64,000 bases of DNA from NCBI RefSeq assembly GCF_900116765.1, contig NZ_UETC01000003.1, positions 1 to 64,000 of the forward strand, in the 5' to 3' direction. Both the position numbers and the translations under genes were made by a program. This stretch comes from Jannaschia seohaensis (GTDB taxonomy: Bacteria > Pseudomonadota > Alphaproteobacteria > Rhodobacterales > Rhodobacteraceae). How positions within the stretch are numbered: the stretch's first letter is position 1; the number at the start of each line of letters is the position of its first letter. The notes beneath the pieces are model-generated. The model had not been told where the DNA came from, did not search any database, and was given only the letters and a program-made list of their open reading frames with translations. Of the stretch, positions 51,681 to 62,000 are shown piece after piece.

Positions 51681-51749
51681 GACCAGCGCGCCGCCGCCCG
51701 CGTCTGAAGCCGGTTGCCGAATGGCCCGCCAAGCCCCTAGGGTCGGGCC

Positions 51750-52691
51750 ATGACCGATACCGACCCATCGCAGAACGCGGACCCCGCAGCAGGATTTCGC
51801 ATCGAGGCTGGGGCAGGGGAGTGGACCGCCACGATCCTGTCGGCCGTTCCCGAGGGGGCCGGGCTCTCCGTGGCCGTGCGCCCGGACGGCCCCGTCTCGA
51901 TCCATCTCGTGCATGCCGATGCCTTCCAGGCCCTGCCCGAGACAGGCGCCGCGCTATACAGCGCGCGGGTGACCGGCCCGGTGCGCTTCGAGGTCGCGGC
52001 GGCGGTGCCGGGGGATCATGCGCTCGTGCTCGACAATCGCGGCGGGGCGGAACGGCGGCGCGCCGAGGTCGAGATTACCGCCACCGCCCCCGGCGGCGTC
52101 GAGCCTGAGGCTTACGAGGCCGCGGCCGACGCGATGCTGCGCGCCGTCTCCGAGGGGATGGCGCAGATGCTGCGCTTCGATCCGGGGTTTAGCGCCGGGC
52201 GCTGCGGGCGGGTCGCGCCCTTCGGCGAGGGCGGGCTGGTCTGCATCGAGTTTCCGCTGACGGTGATGGCCCGCGTCACCCCGCGCGAGGCGGCGTCGGG
52301 GATCATCATGCTGACGATCTTCTGCCGGCTGGCCGAGGGCATGGCCGCGCGTCTCGGCCGCCGCCTGTCGAGCGAGGAGCGGGACGGGTTGGCCGTCGCC
52401 ACCATGACTGTGCTGGGCTATGGCGGGCCGGCCCGTGCCGCGCTCGCCCATCTCGCCACGCCCGGCGCCGCCGAGGTCCTGCGCGCCGAGATGGAGGCCG
52501 ATGCCGACATCCTGCCCGATACCGGCCGCGCGCAGAGGCTGCGGGACGAGGGCGAGGCCGGCGTCGCGCGGTGGCATGACGTATTGCTCGCCTCACTTTC
52601 GGACATGGTTCTGGAGCGGATCGAGACGGCGCCACCGAGCTGGACGAGTGCCGGGGCGGTGGCGACGGAGCGGGCCGCGCGCGCCGGTTGA
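51750..52691 (+). CDS. Hypothetical protein
   Basis: 313 residues, acidic, no signal peptide or membrane segment. I do not recognise a family. The N-terminal 115 residues look beta-rich (repeated V-x-V patterns with Gly/Pro turns). The C-terminal 190 are mostly helical, with YEAAADAMLRAVSEGMAQML and a tail of Ala/Arg helices. ATG 51750 is the natural start. It stands alone between the methyltransferase gene and the giant surface-protein gene, in the same direction, with codon use like its neighbours, so it is very likely a real gene. Confidence 0.7.
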   Translation: MTDTDPSQNADPAAGFRIEAGAGEWTATILSAVPEGAGLSVAVRPDGPVSIHLVHADAFQALPETGAALYSARVTGPVRFEVAAAVPGDHALVLDNRGGAERRRAEVEITATAPGGVEPEAYEAAADAMLRAVSEGMAQMLRFDPGFSAGRCGRVAPFGEGGLVCIEFPLTVMARVTPREAASGIIMLTIFCRLAEGMAARLGRRLSSEERDGLAVATMTVLGYGGPARAALAHLATPGAAEVLRAEMEADADILPDTGRAQRLRDEGEAGVARWHDVLLASLSDMVLERIETAPPSWTSAGAVATERAARAG

Positions 52692-53001
52692 GTCGGTTGT
52701 TTCCGAAAGGGAAACGACTCGCGCGCTGCGGGCCGATAGCGGACAGATTCGCAATGGTGGGCGGCGGCGCGACGACTAAGTTAATGAAATGTCCCCAAAA
52801 TTGAAAATTTTCAGGGTTCCGCTGCGTCAGGGTTTGTGAGACGCTTCGCGGTATAACGGAATATTTCGTCGGCCATCGCGGCACCTTTTAAGACGGCTAC
52901 CGGGATCAGATTTCGAGCGCCCGGATAGCGTCTCACATTGCGGCGGTGATGGGGGGTGCGTGCGCTTTCGGCGCGTGTCCAAGCGGCGCGGGGGAGAGAA
53001 A
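52692..53001. other. Region upstream of the giant gene
   Basis: 310 bases. A GTTTCC/GGAAAC hairpin lies at about 52708-52724, just after the preceding stop. A locally AT-rich patch (52780-52870) may hold the promoter. A minus-strand reading of 21 residues (ATG 52876, MADEIFRYTAKRLTNPDAAE) has an AAAGGTG site but no family likeness. GGGGAGAG at 52991 is the ribosome site of the giant gene. Confidence 0.4.
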
Positions 53002-56000
53002 ATGCAGTCATTTTTCAAGAACAAGCCTGCGCTTCGTTCGGCCGAGACCTCTCAGGCAGGGCAGGGCCCGCTTTTCGCGCTTGCCGATCCCTGGTCCGCA
53101 CGGCCCGCCCCTCCGGCGCGGGCGCCCGCCAAGACACGCCATGCGCTCGAGATGATGGAGCCACGAATCCTGCTGGCCGCGGATCCGTTCACGCTGGCCG
53201 CGGGCACCCATGTGCTGACCTACGATCCTACCGCTTCCAACCCGGCGGAAGTCCTGACCCTCACCTCCACGGCGGTCGGCGGGGAGGTCTCGGTGGAGAC
53301 CTGGGCGAATGACGGCAGTCTCACCCTGAACGGCTCGGACGGCGACGAGACGCTGATCATCGATGGCACGCTTCCCGGCGATTTCGAATTGACCTTCGAC
53401 GGCGGCGTTGGCTCCGACATGCTGGCCGGCCCGGATGTGGACATGCTCTGGGTGCTGACGGGCGTGGGGGAGGGCAAGGCCGTCAACGGTGCCTCCGCGC
53501 TCGACGTCATCGCCGAGGGGGGCACGCCGGACGGGCCCGGCATTAGCTTTTCGGGGGTGGAGGCGCTCGAGGGCGGGGCCGGGGACGATGTCTTCCTGGT
53601 GCAGTCCGAGGCGGCCGAGTTCACCGGCGGGGTCAGCGGCGGCGAGGATGCCGGCGATACCGGGGACGCGCTGCTGGTGGGGATGGACGTGGCCGGCGGC
53701 GCCGCGCTCTCGGGCGACGACCTGACCTACGGCACGCCCTCGGCCACGCTGACCACCACCAATCTTGAGAAGCATCCGGGCTTCGAGGCCTTCACCGCCG
53801 GCGCGCTGACGCTCGGCGCGGCGGACGCGGCGACCGTCTCTCAGCTCGTCGTCTCCGCCGGCGCGTCCGGCTCGGCGCTGACGCTCGATTACGCGACCGC
53901 ATTCTCCCTGACCGGAGGGCTGATCCAACTCGGCGGGGCCGGGACGGACTCGCTGACGGTTGAGGGGGCGACGGACGCGCTCGACTTCGCGGGGCTGGCG
54001 GGCGCCGCGGCCGAGGCGACGCTCGAACTCGGCGCGGGGGCCGAGTCCCTCGTGGTCCTTCAGAGCGGTGTCGACAGCGTCGCGGTCACGACCGGCCCCA
54101 CGGGCGACGTGACGCTGACGCTTCCTCCGGTGGCCGATCCGGTCAACGGCGGCGCGACGCTGACGGGTCAGAACGACGGGACGATCGACCTTGTTGGTGC
54201 GGCCATTGCCGATCTCTCCCTGGCTGATCCGAGCGGCAACCTTTCCTTGGTCTCCGGCGTCGCGGGCGAGTCGATCTCCGTCGATCTCTCCGCCGGCAGC
54301 TATACCGGGACGGTCACGTTGCAGGGTGCGTCGGACGGCACCGTCGGAACCGCGTGGGACGTGACCCTGGGCGATGCGGACTACACGCTCGCGGCGCCGT
54401 CGGACGGAACACAGGGGCTGTCTGTCACCGGTGACGGCTCGGCCGAGCCGATGGTGCTCACCGCGAGCGGCATCGTGCAGGGCACGTCCTCTCTCTCGTT
54501 CGACGCCGCAGCGCTTGACGCGGTAGCGCTGGCCGCGGGCGCCGGTACGCCCCCGCTCGTCATCGATGCCCAAGGAATCTACGACCTCGAGCTCGGGGAC
54601 GAGACGGTGACCTTCTACGACGCGGCGGGAACTGTCGTCCTTGAGGTTTCCTTTACCCGCAGCGGGTTCGAGACCGTCCAGACCGCGCAGGAAGCCGGCA
54701 TCGTCAACACGCTGACCGACGACGAGGTGAAGGCGCTGTTCGGGGCGCTTGTGGATCTGGGCCACCGGATCGAGCCGGTCAAGGAACTCGGCCAAGTCCT
54801 GCCCGGCCTGTCTGACAAGTATCGCAGCGCCGACGAGCAGGAGAGCGGCATTCCCGTCGGCGGCGAAGTGACGCTGGGCCGCGCCGTCGGCATAGGCGAT
54901 GCGTTCCGCGACCTGGGCGTCGTCGTGCTCAACCGTATGGGCACCGATAGCGAGATCACCCTCAAGCGCCTGTCGGAGATCCTCGAAGGCCTCACCGGCG
55001 GGGTCGACCCGCAGGCCGCCGAGGGCGCGCCCAGCTGGGCCACCGATCAGGCGGAAGGCGCGCTGAACCTCGCCGTCTTCGAGGCCGTGTCCATCGGCCT
55101 CGAACAGAGCGGCAGCTACGGCACGGGCGGAAAGCCGCAGCTTTCGCTGGGCCTGTCGCTCCAGGGCACGCGCGCGAACACGTTCGATCTCGATTTCGGC
55201 CCTGAGGGCGAGGCGCTCGGCCTGACCTTCGACGCGGAGGAGGCGGGCGACACCGTCACACTGGCCTCGCGGCTCGAGGTGGACCTCTCGATCGCGCTCG
55301 ACCGCGACGGTAACAAGGCCTCGCTGGTGCTCGATCGCGTGCTGGCCGAGGCCGAGGCCGAAGAGCGCGACATCGGAATGGGCCTGACCGTGGGGTTCCT
55401 CGGGGCGCAGATCGAGACCGTCGACGCGACCGACCCGGCGCAATTTTTGCTCGACGTCTCGGCCGATCTCAGCTTCGGCGACGGCGCCTCAGAGACCCTG
55501 GACGGGAGCGTGTTCGTCCCCGACGAGACCGATAGCGATACCGTGGCCGACCCGACCGTGACGGCGGAAGACGATTTCAGCACCTCGTTCCGGCTCACGT
55601 TCGACGACGGGATTGCCGGGCTGAGCGACGCCGCGTCCGACAGCACGTTCCGCATCAAGCTCGCCGACTCCGACGAGGTGTTCGGCGGGACGACGCAGAT
55701 CGGCACCGGCTCGGAGCAGCTCGTGGACTTCACGGGCGTGCTGGCGGGAGACGTGCTGCGCATGCTCGGCGAACTGGCCGACGTGCTGACGGAGCTGTCG
55801 CGCTCCGAGGATTTCGAAATCGACCTGCCGCTCGCCGGACAGGCCGAGCAGGCCCGCTTCGATCCGGTGGCCGACGTGGAAGCGGATGGGCTCGATAACG
55901 ACGCGATCACGCTGGGGCTGCATGGGCTCAAGACCGGCCAGGCGGTGAACTATCTCGCGACCGGCGACCTGGTCGGCGGGCTGGAAAATGGCGGTCTCTA

Positions 56001-59000
56001 TTATGTGGTCGTCGTCGACGAGCGGCGGGTGAAGCTGGCCGCCAGCCTTGCCGACGCGCTGTCGGGGACGACGACGCTCGCCCTTGGCGCCGCCACGTCC
56101 GGGGCGGGCACGACCCATCAGCTCACTCCGGCGACGCCGCCCGCGGTGACGCTGGGCGATCTGTTCGATTTCGGCGGGGCTTTCCGGCAGGACGTACTGC
56201 GCGGCCTTTCTGGCACCGGCGATCAGTCCGGGCCCGCCTTCGACTCGGCGCAGGATCTGGGGGGGCTGCTGCGCGCCCTGACCGGCGTCGCCGACACGGT
56301 TGTGCCTGTCTATGACGAGGCGACGCAGACGCTGCGCTTCGACATCGTCTGGACCCATGCGCTCGACATCGGCGGCCTGCCGCTCGATTTCGCCTACGAT
56401 CTCGGCGACCTGTCCGACATCGTGAGCGAGGCGGGGCTGAAGACGCTCACGGATGACGAGGGCAACAATACCAGTACGCTCGCCTTCAACCTCGCCTTCG
56501 GCATCGATCTGGGCGCGCGGGCTCCGATCACGCTGGCGCCGCCGCAGCCCGGATCGGGGCCGGGCGATCTCACCGTCGCCTATGATGCCGTGGCGCAGGC
56601 GACCACCGAGGACCTGCTCTTCGACATCTATCTTGGCAACGATTTCGAGAACCCGCGCCCGGTCTCGCTGCCCGAGGGGTCCACGCTCGAAGACCTCCAA
56701 GCCGCCATCGACGGGATCGTCGCGTCCGGCGCGGCCGAGAAGCTGGGGCTGAACTATTCCGCCGACGGTGCCACCGGGACGGTGATCGAGGCCTCTCCGC
56801 GCGATCCCGAATACGGGTTCACCGATACGATCCGCTTCCGTCTCGTCGCCTCCAGCGATGGGTTCCAGACCCCGCGCAGCTTCACCGTCGAAGTGGCCCC
56901 CGGCGGGACCGCCGATACCGCCGATGGCCCGGCGCTCAAGGCGACGGTGCAGGCGGCCATCGACGCGGCGCTCGGCGCGCGCGACGTCGTGTTCGACGCC
57001 GACGCGTTCGATCCGGCCACCGGCGTCTTCACCGTTGCGGGCCACGGGCTCGTCACCGGGGACACGCTTTTCTACGAGCCCGAGGGATCGTCCTTCGGCG
57101 GTCTGACGGCCGGGGGGCCGGTCTATGCCATCGCACTCGATGCCGACCGGTTCCAGCTCGCCACCAGCCAGCAGCTGGCCTTCGCGGAGACCGCGACGCC
57201 GATATCAGGCGCGACCGGCCAACAGGCGCTGCGGCGCCCCGACAGCCTCGTCGGCGCCGTCACGGTCCAGAACGACGGCACCATCGAGATGGAGGATCTC
57301 GCCCCGGTCGTGGCCGGCGGCCGGGAGGTCGTCGCCCGCAGCCTCGTCATGCTGCCGGAGCAGGGCGTTCCCGCCTATAGCGACGGCGATGTCGTCGTCT
57401 CAATCGGCAGCGTCACCGACGGGGTGGCGACGCTGGAGCTGGCCCCGGGCTCCACCCGGGTCACGGCGCTCGCCGCCGCCGCGGAGCGGCCGCGCGGATC
57501 GGCCGTGCCGGTCGACGGAGAGCTTCCCCGGAGCCTCACATTCACGCTGATGGTGACCGACGGGACGGGGCAGAGCTCGAACCAGATCGTCGTCTCGCCC
57601 AACGCGGCCAACCGCGACGCGCTCGCCACGCTGGAAGGCAGCGTGCCTGAGACGGCCGCGCCGGATGCGGACGTGTTCCTTCAACTCGACATCCAGGAGA
57701 AGCGCGGCGACGTCGATCTCCTTCCCGAGAAGATTTCCGGCAACGTCATCACGAAGGACGGGCATGGCCTCGTCGACGGCGACCGGGTGATCTTCCGCTC
57801 CGGGGGGGACACGGGTGACCTGGGCCAACTGGAGGCCGACCGGACCTATTTCGTCCACTATCTCACTGAGAACACCTTCGAGTTGGCCGTCAGCGCGGTC
57901 GATCTGGCCGATACGGTCGTCTCGCTGGGCGCGGGGGGCGCCGGGGCGGGCGACAAGCTCGTCTCTCTCGGGCATGTGACGCGGGCCAACGTGCTCGTCT
58001 CGACTCTCGGCCTGTCGGATCTGGGGTTCACCGCAGGCACGGCGTCGGGCGGCGTGCTGACCGCCGGCGCCACTCCGGTCACGGCGGACGGGAAGCTGAC
58101 GGGCGATCTGAGCTTCGGCCTTTCGGTTTCGGACGGGACGGACAGCCGGGTGATGCAGGTCATGCTGCTGGCCTCGCAGACCCAGGACAACGAGAGCCTC
58201 GACGATCTGGTCGCGGACCTGAACCTCGCGCTGGTGATGGCCGTGGCGAGCGGCGAGGGCGGCCTGCCCGGGAGTGCCGAGACCATCGACGCCTCGCTCG
58301 ACGGATCGGGCGCGCTGGTGCTGACCGCGACCGCGGCGGACGGGACGACGGATACGACGCTGGAGATCGGCGTCCTCGACAGCGGGCGCATGGCCGAGAA
58401 CGGCGACATGGCCGATCTGGGCGACGACCTGAAGGCCGCGCTGGATGTCGGGCTCCGCGCCGCGGGGATCGATCCGACCCTGCTGGAGGCGGGGCTGCTG
58501 GACCCGCTCGACACGGATGGCGCGCTGCGGATCGCGGGCGCCGACGGGTCGGGCGTGATCGGCCTGCGCATCGCGGGCGGCGAAAATGTCGAGGCCCTCG
58601 GCTTCACGGCGGGGCAGTCCGTCTCGCGCATCAGCGCGCTGGCGGCCGACATCCAAGAGCAGATCGACGCGGCCGGGATCACCGGTGTGGATGTCGTCGT
58701 GCAGGGCGACGCCACCGGGCCAGCCGCGCGCATCGCCTTCGTCGCGCAGGATGGCGCGGGTATCCTGGGGCTGCGGCTCCAAGCCGATCTCGGCAACCCG
58801 ACGGTGACGACGCTCGGCTTCCGCGCGCTGCCCGCCGGAGAGGGGCCGGTCGATCCGCTGGAGGCGCTGCGCGGCTCGGTCGACCTCATCAAGTGGGGGC
58901 GCTCGGACAGCTGGTTCCTCGACAAGGCCGACGAGGCGGCGGCGCTGATCGCGGCCAATCTCGATCTCGGCGATACCGGGGATGGCGCATTCGAGGCCAA

Positions 59001-62000
59001 GGGGCGGCTCGGCTTCGTCGCCGTCGATATCGAGGGATTGGCCAAGGTGACGGCCTCCGGGACGCTGGACCTCGCCGCGGGACCGGTCGCTTCCGATGAC
59101 CTGCTGGAAGATGCCGGGGCCCATGTCGCCATCTCGCAGGTGGGATCGGACTTCGATCTCGACCTGACGTTGACCCCGGGCGAGTCCATCGACCTGCTCG
59201 CCGCGCTGACGCCGGATCTGCTGGATGAGCTGGGGAACGGCACCATCAAGCTATCGGGCGACAGCTGGGCCGCCGACCCGGACCTCGTCCCGACCGTGGA
59301 CGCGACGCTTCCCGAGGAACTCGAGACCGTCTCGAAGGCCGGTTTCGAGGACATCGCCACCGCGCTCGAAGATTTCGCGGCCGCCCTGGCGGAGCTCGAC
59401 GAACCGCTGCTGGAGACCGCCTTCCCGGTCATCAACGGCTCGATCTCCGACTTCCTCGAATTCTCGGACCTCTTCGCCGAGCGTCTGGCGGTGCTCCTGA
59501 ACTCGGCGCCCCTGACGGTCGATCTTCTGCCGACGGCCATCGCCTCCGCGTTCGGCCTGCCAGCGTCGGAATTCGCCAACGTCAAGGTCACGATCGACGA
59601 CGACCCGGTTGAGGGCCGGGCGCTGAAGGTCGAGTTCCCCTTCCTCGCCTCGGTCAGCCGCACGACCGGGCTTGAATTCGACTTCGACGCGCTGGGCGGC
59701 CTGCCCGCTGGCGCCGCGGTGGACGAGGAGGGCAATCCGCTCTCTGTGGTCGATTCCCTGTCGGGCATCGGCGACGGCGCCGGGGTCGGCGTCGACGTCG
59801 CCGCGCGCTTCGACCTGGCCTTCGGGATCGAGCTCGACGTGCCCGAGGACGGCAGCCTCGCGCGCTTCAACCTAGCCTTCGACGCCACCACCGGCGGCAG
59901 CTCGGCCGCCGACCTGCGTCAGGTGGTCCAGGACAGCATCGACGCCACGATGGAGGGCACGCCCGGCTATGAGGCGGGCCACCTGGTCGCGCGCTTCGTG
60001 CCCGCCGAGAACGGCAATCCTCCGCGGATCGAGCTGTGGCGCGCGGAGGACGACACGCTCGCCAAGCAGTTCAACGGCGATGACGCTTCCTTCGATCTCG
60101 ACCCGACCAAGATCCATATCTTCACCGACGCGACCGCCGAGGGCGGCTACCGCGCGGCGCATGTCATCCAGGGGCTCGGCCTCGCGGACGGGCAGGCCGG
60201 CGCCAGCGTCACCGGCGTCGTCGAGACCTCGGTCTGGAGCTCGCCCGACGGCGAGGGCACCTTCCTTCTCGACGTGCTCGACGATGCGGGCGAGACGCTC
60301 GCCACACTCGACCTGCGCGCGCCCTACGGGGACGACTCTGCCCTGAGCGCGGCGCTTTCGGCCGCGCTGACCGAGGCCGGTCTCGACCCGGCCCGCGTCT
60401 CCGCCTCCTTCTCGGGCGGCTTCGCCGAGCTGACCGCCAGCGAGGGCACGATCCGCGTGCTGTCCAAGGGCGTGGACGTGTCCGAGGGGACGACAGGCGC
60501 CGGCGATCCGGAATGGGTGCTGCGCCAGCCCGCCGCGATCAGTGGCAGCTTCGCGCTGGAGACGCTGCTGCTCGACGCGTCGGGCCAGCTGCTGGCCGTC
60601 GAGGTGCGCGACGCGACCCGCGACGAGGTGGTCACCGCCGCCGATGGCACGGTCATCGCGGATGCGAAGCGGCAGGTGCTGCGCGCGATCTCGCCGCAGG
60701 GCACGTTCCGGCTGTCCTATGGCGGCGAGACCACCGCCGCGCTCGATGTCAACGCCTCCGCCGACACGGTGCGCGCGGCGCTGGCCGAGTTGTCGGGGAT
60801 CGAGCTTTCCGACGTGCTGGTGACCCGCAGTTCCGGCGTCGAGGTCGAGACCGTCGTCGACGGCGCTGCCGCGGATGGCACGACCGGCGACCTGTTCGAG
60901 CGGATCAAGCTGCGCGTGGGGAACGTGAACAGCGACACGGTCGGCTTCCAGCTCCGTCTGACCGAGGCGCCGACCGCCTCGGAGATCCTCGGCATCGCCG
61001 ACGGTGAGAGCGGCGTGGGCGGGATCGCAGCGCGCGGCCTGCCGCAGGCGCCCGAGACCTTCGGCTTCGCCTTCGACCTGACGCTCACCCCTGACGGCGG
61101 CACCCCCGAGACGCGCCGCGTCACCCTGACCGCCGAGGACTACGCCGCCGGGCTGGAGACGGCGCTGAACGCCGCGCTTCTCTCCGCCTTCGGGACCGAA
61201 TCCGGGTCGGGCCAGCCCCGCGTGATCGCTCAGACCGCCGCGAGCGGCGCGCTGGAAATCGTCGCGCGCGACAGCGCCGCGACGCTGGCCTTCGCGGACA
61301 TCCAGAACGTCACCGAGGAGATCGGCTTCATCAACAGCCCCGACCTCTTCGGCAGGCTGCCGCTGACCGCCGAGTCCGTCGCGGCGGCGCTGAGCCAGTT
61401 GCCCGCGCTGGCGGGCACGGAGCTGACCGTCGAGGTCGCCTCGGCCCCGCTGGACGGGCCGATCGAGTTCGACATCTTCTTCACCGGGCTCGCCGGTTCG
61501 GACGTGCCGGGCCTCGCGGTGCTGGGCGGCGTCTCGGAATACGAGTTCATCGGTCAGAACGACCTCTTCGCGAGCGAGGGGCTGGGCTATTCCGGCGGGC
61601 TCGTGACGGTCGTCACCGACGAGATCTCCGCCCGCGCGACCGCCGCCGAGGTAGCCGATGCGCTGAACGCGGTGCAGACGCTCTACCAGGGGGAGGGCGA
61701 CATCTGGGTGCCCACCGTGTCGAGCTCGACCGGGGCCCAGGTGCTGACGCTCAGCATCATCGACCCGCGCGAGGGGGCCAATGCCGGCGCGACCATGCTG
61801 GCGGTGGCCGAGGACGGTGTCAGCCAGGGTGTAGAGGCGACGCTGGCGCTGCGCGGGGCGACCTCGCCCTCGCTGCGGCCCTTCATCTATGCCGATCCGC
61901 AGGATGGCGGGACGCGCATGACCTTCGCGCTGTCGGCGGGGACGCAGTCGGAAGGCTTCGGTGGCTTCGCCGGGCCGGCGGCGGTCTATGTCGACGGCCA

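Noticed and set aside
53008-55443. Long minus-strand open frame (811 codons) and several others up to 709 codons antisense to the giant gene
   Set aside because: They arise from GC-rich codon bias opposite the giant frame; the protein sequences are Arg/Gly/His-rich with no domain, while the plus strand carries the LEPR-XLL motif and repeats.
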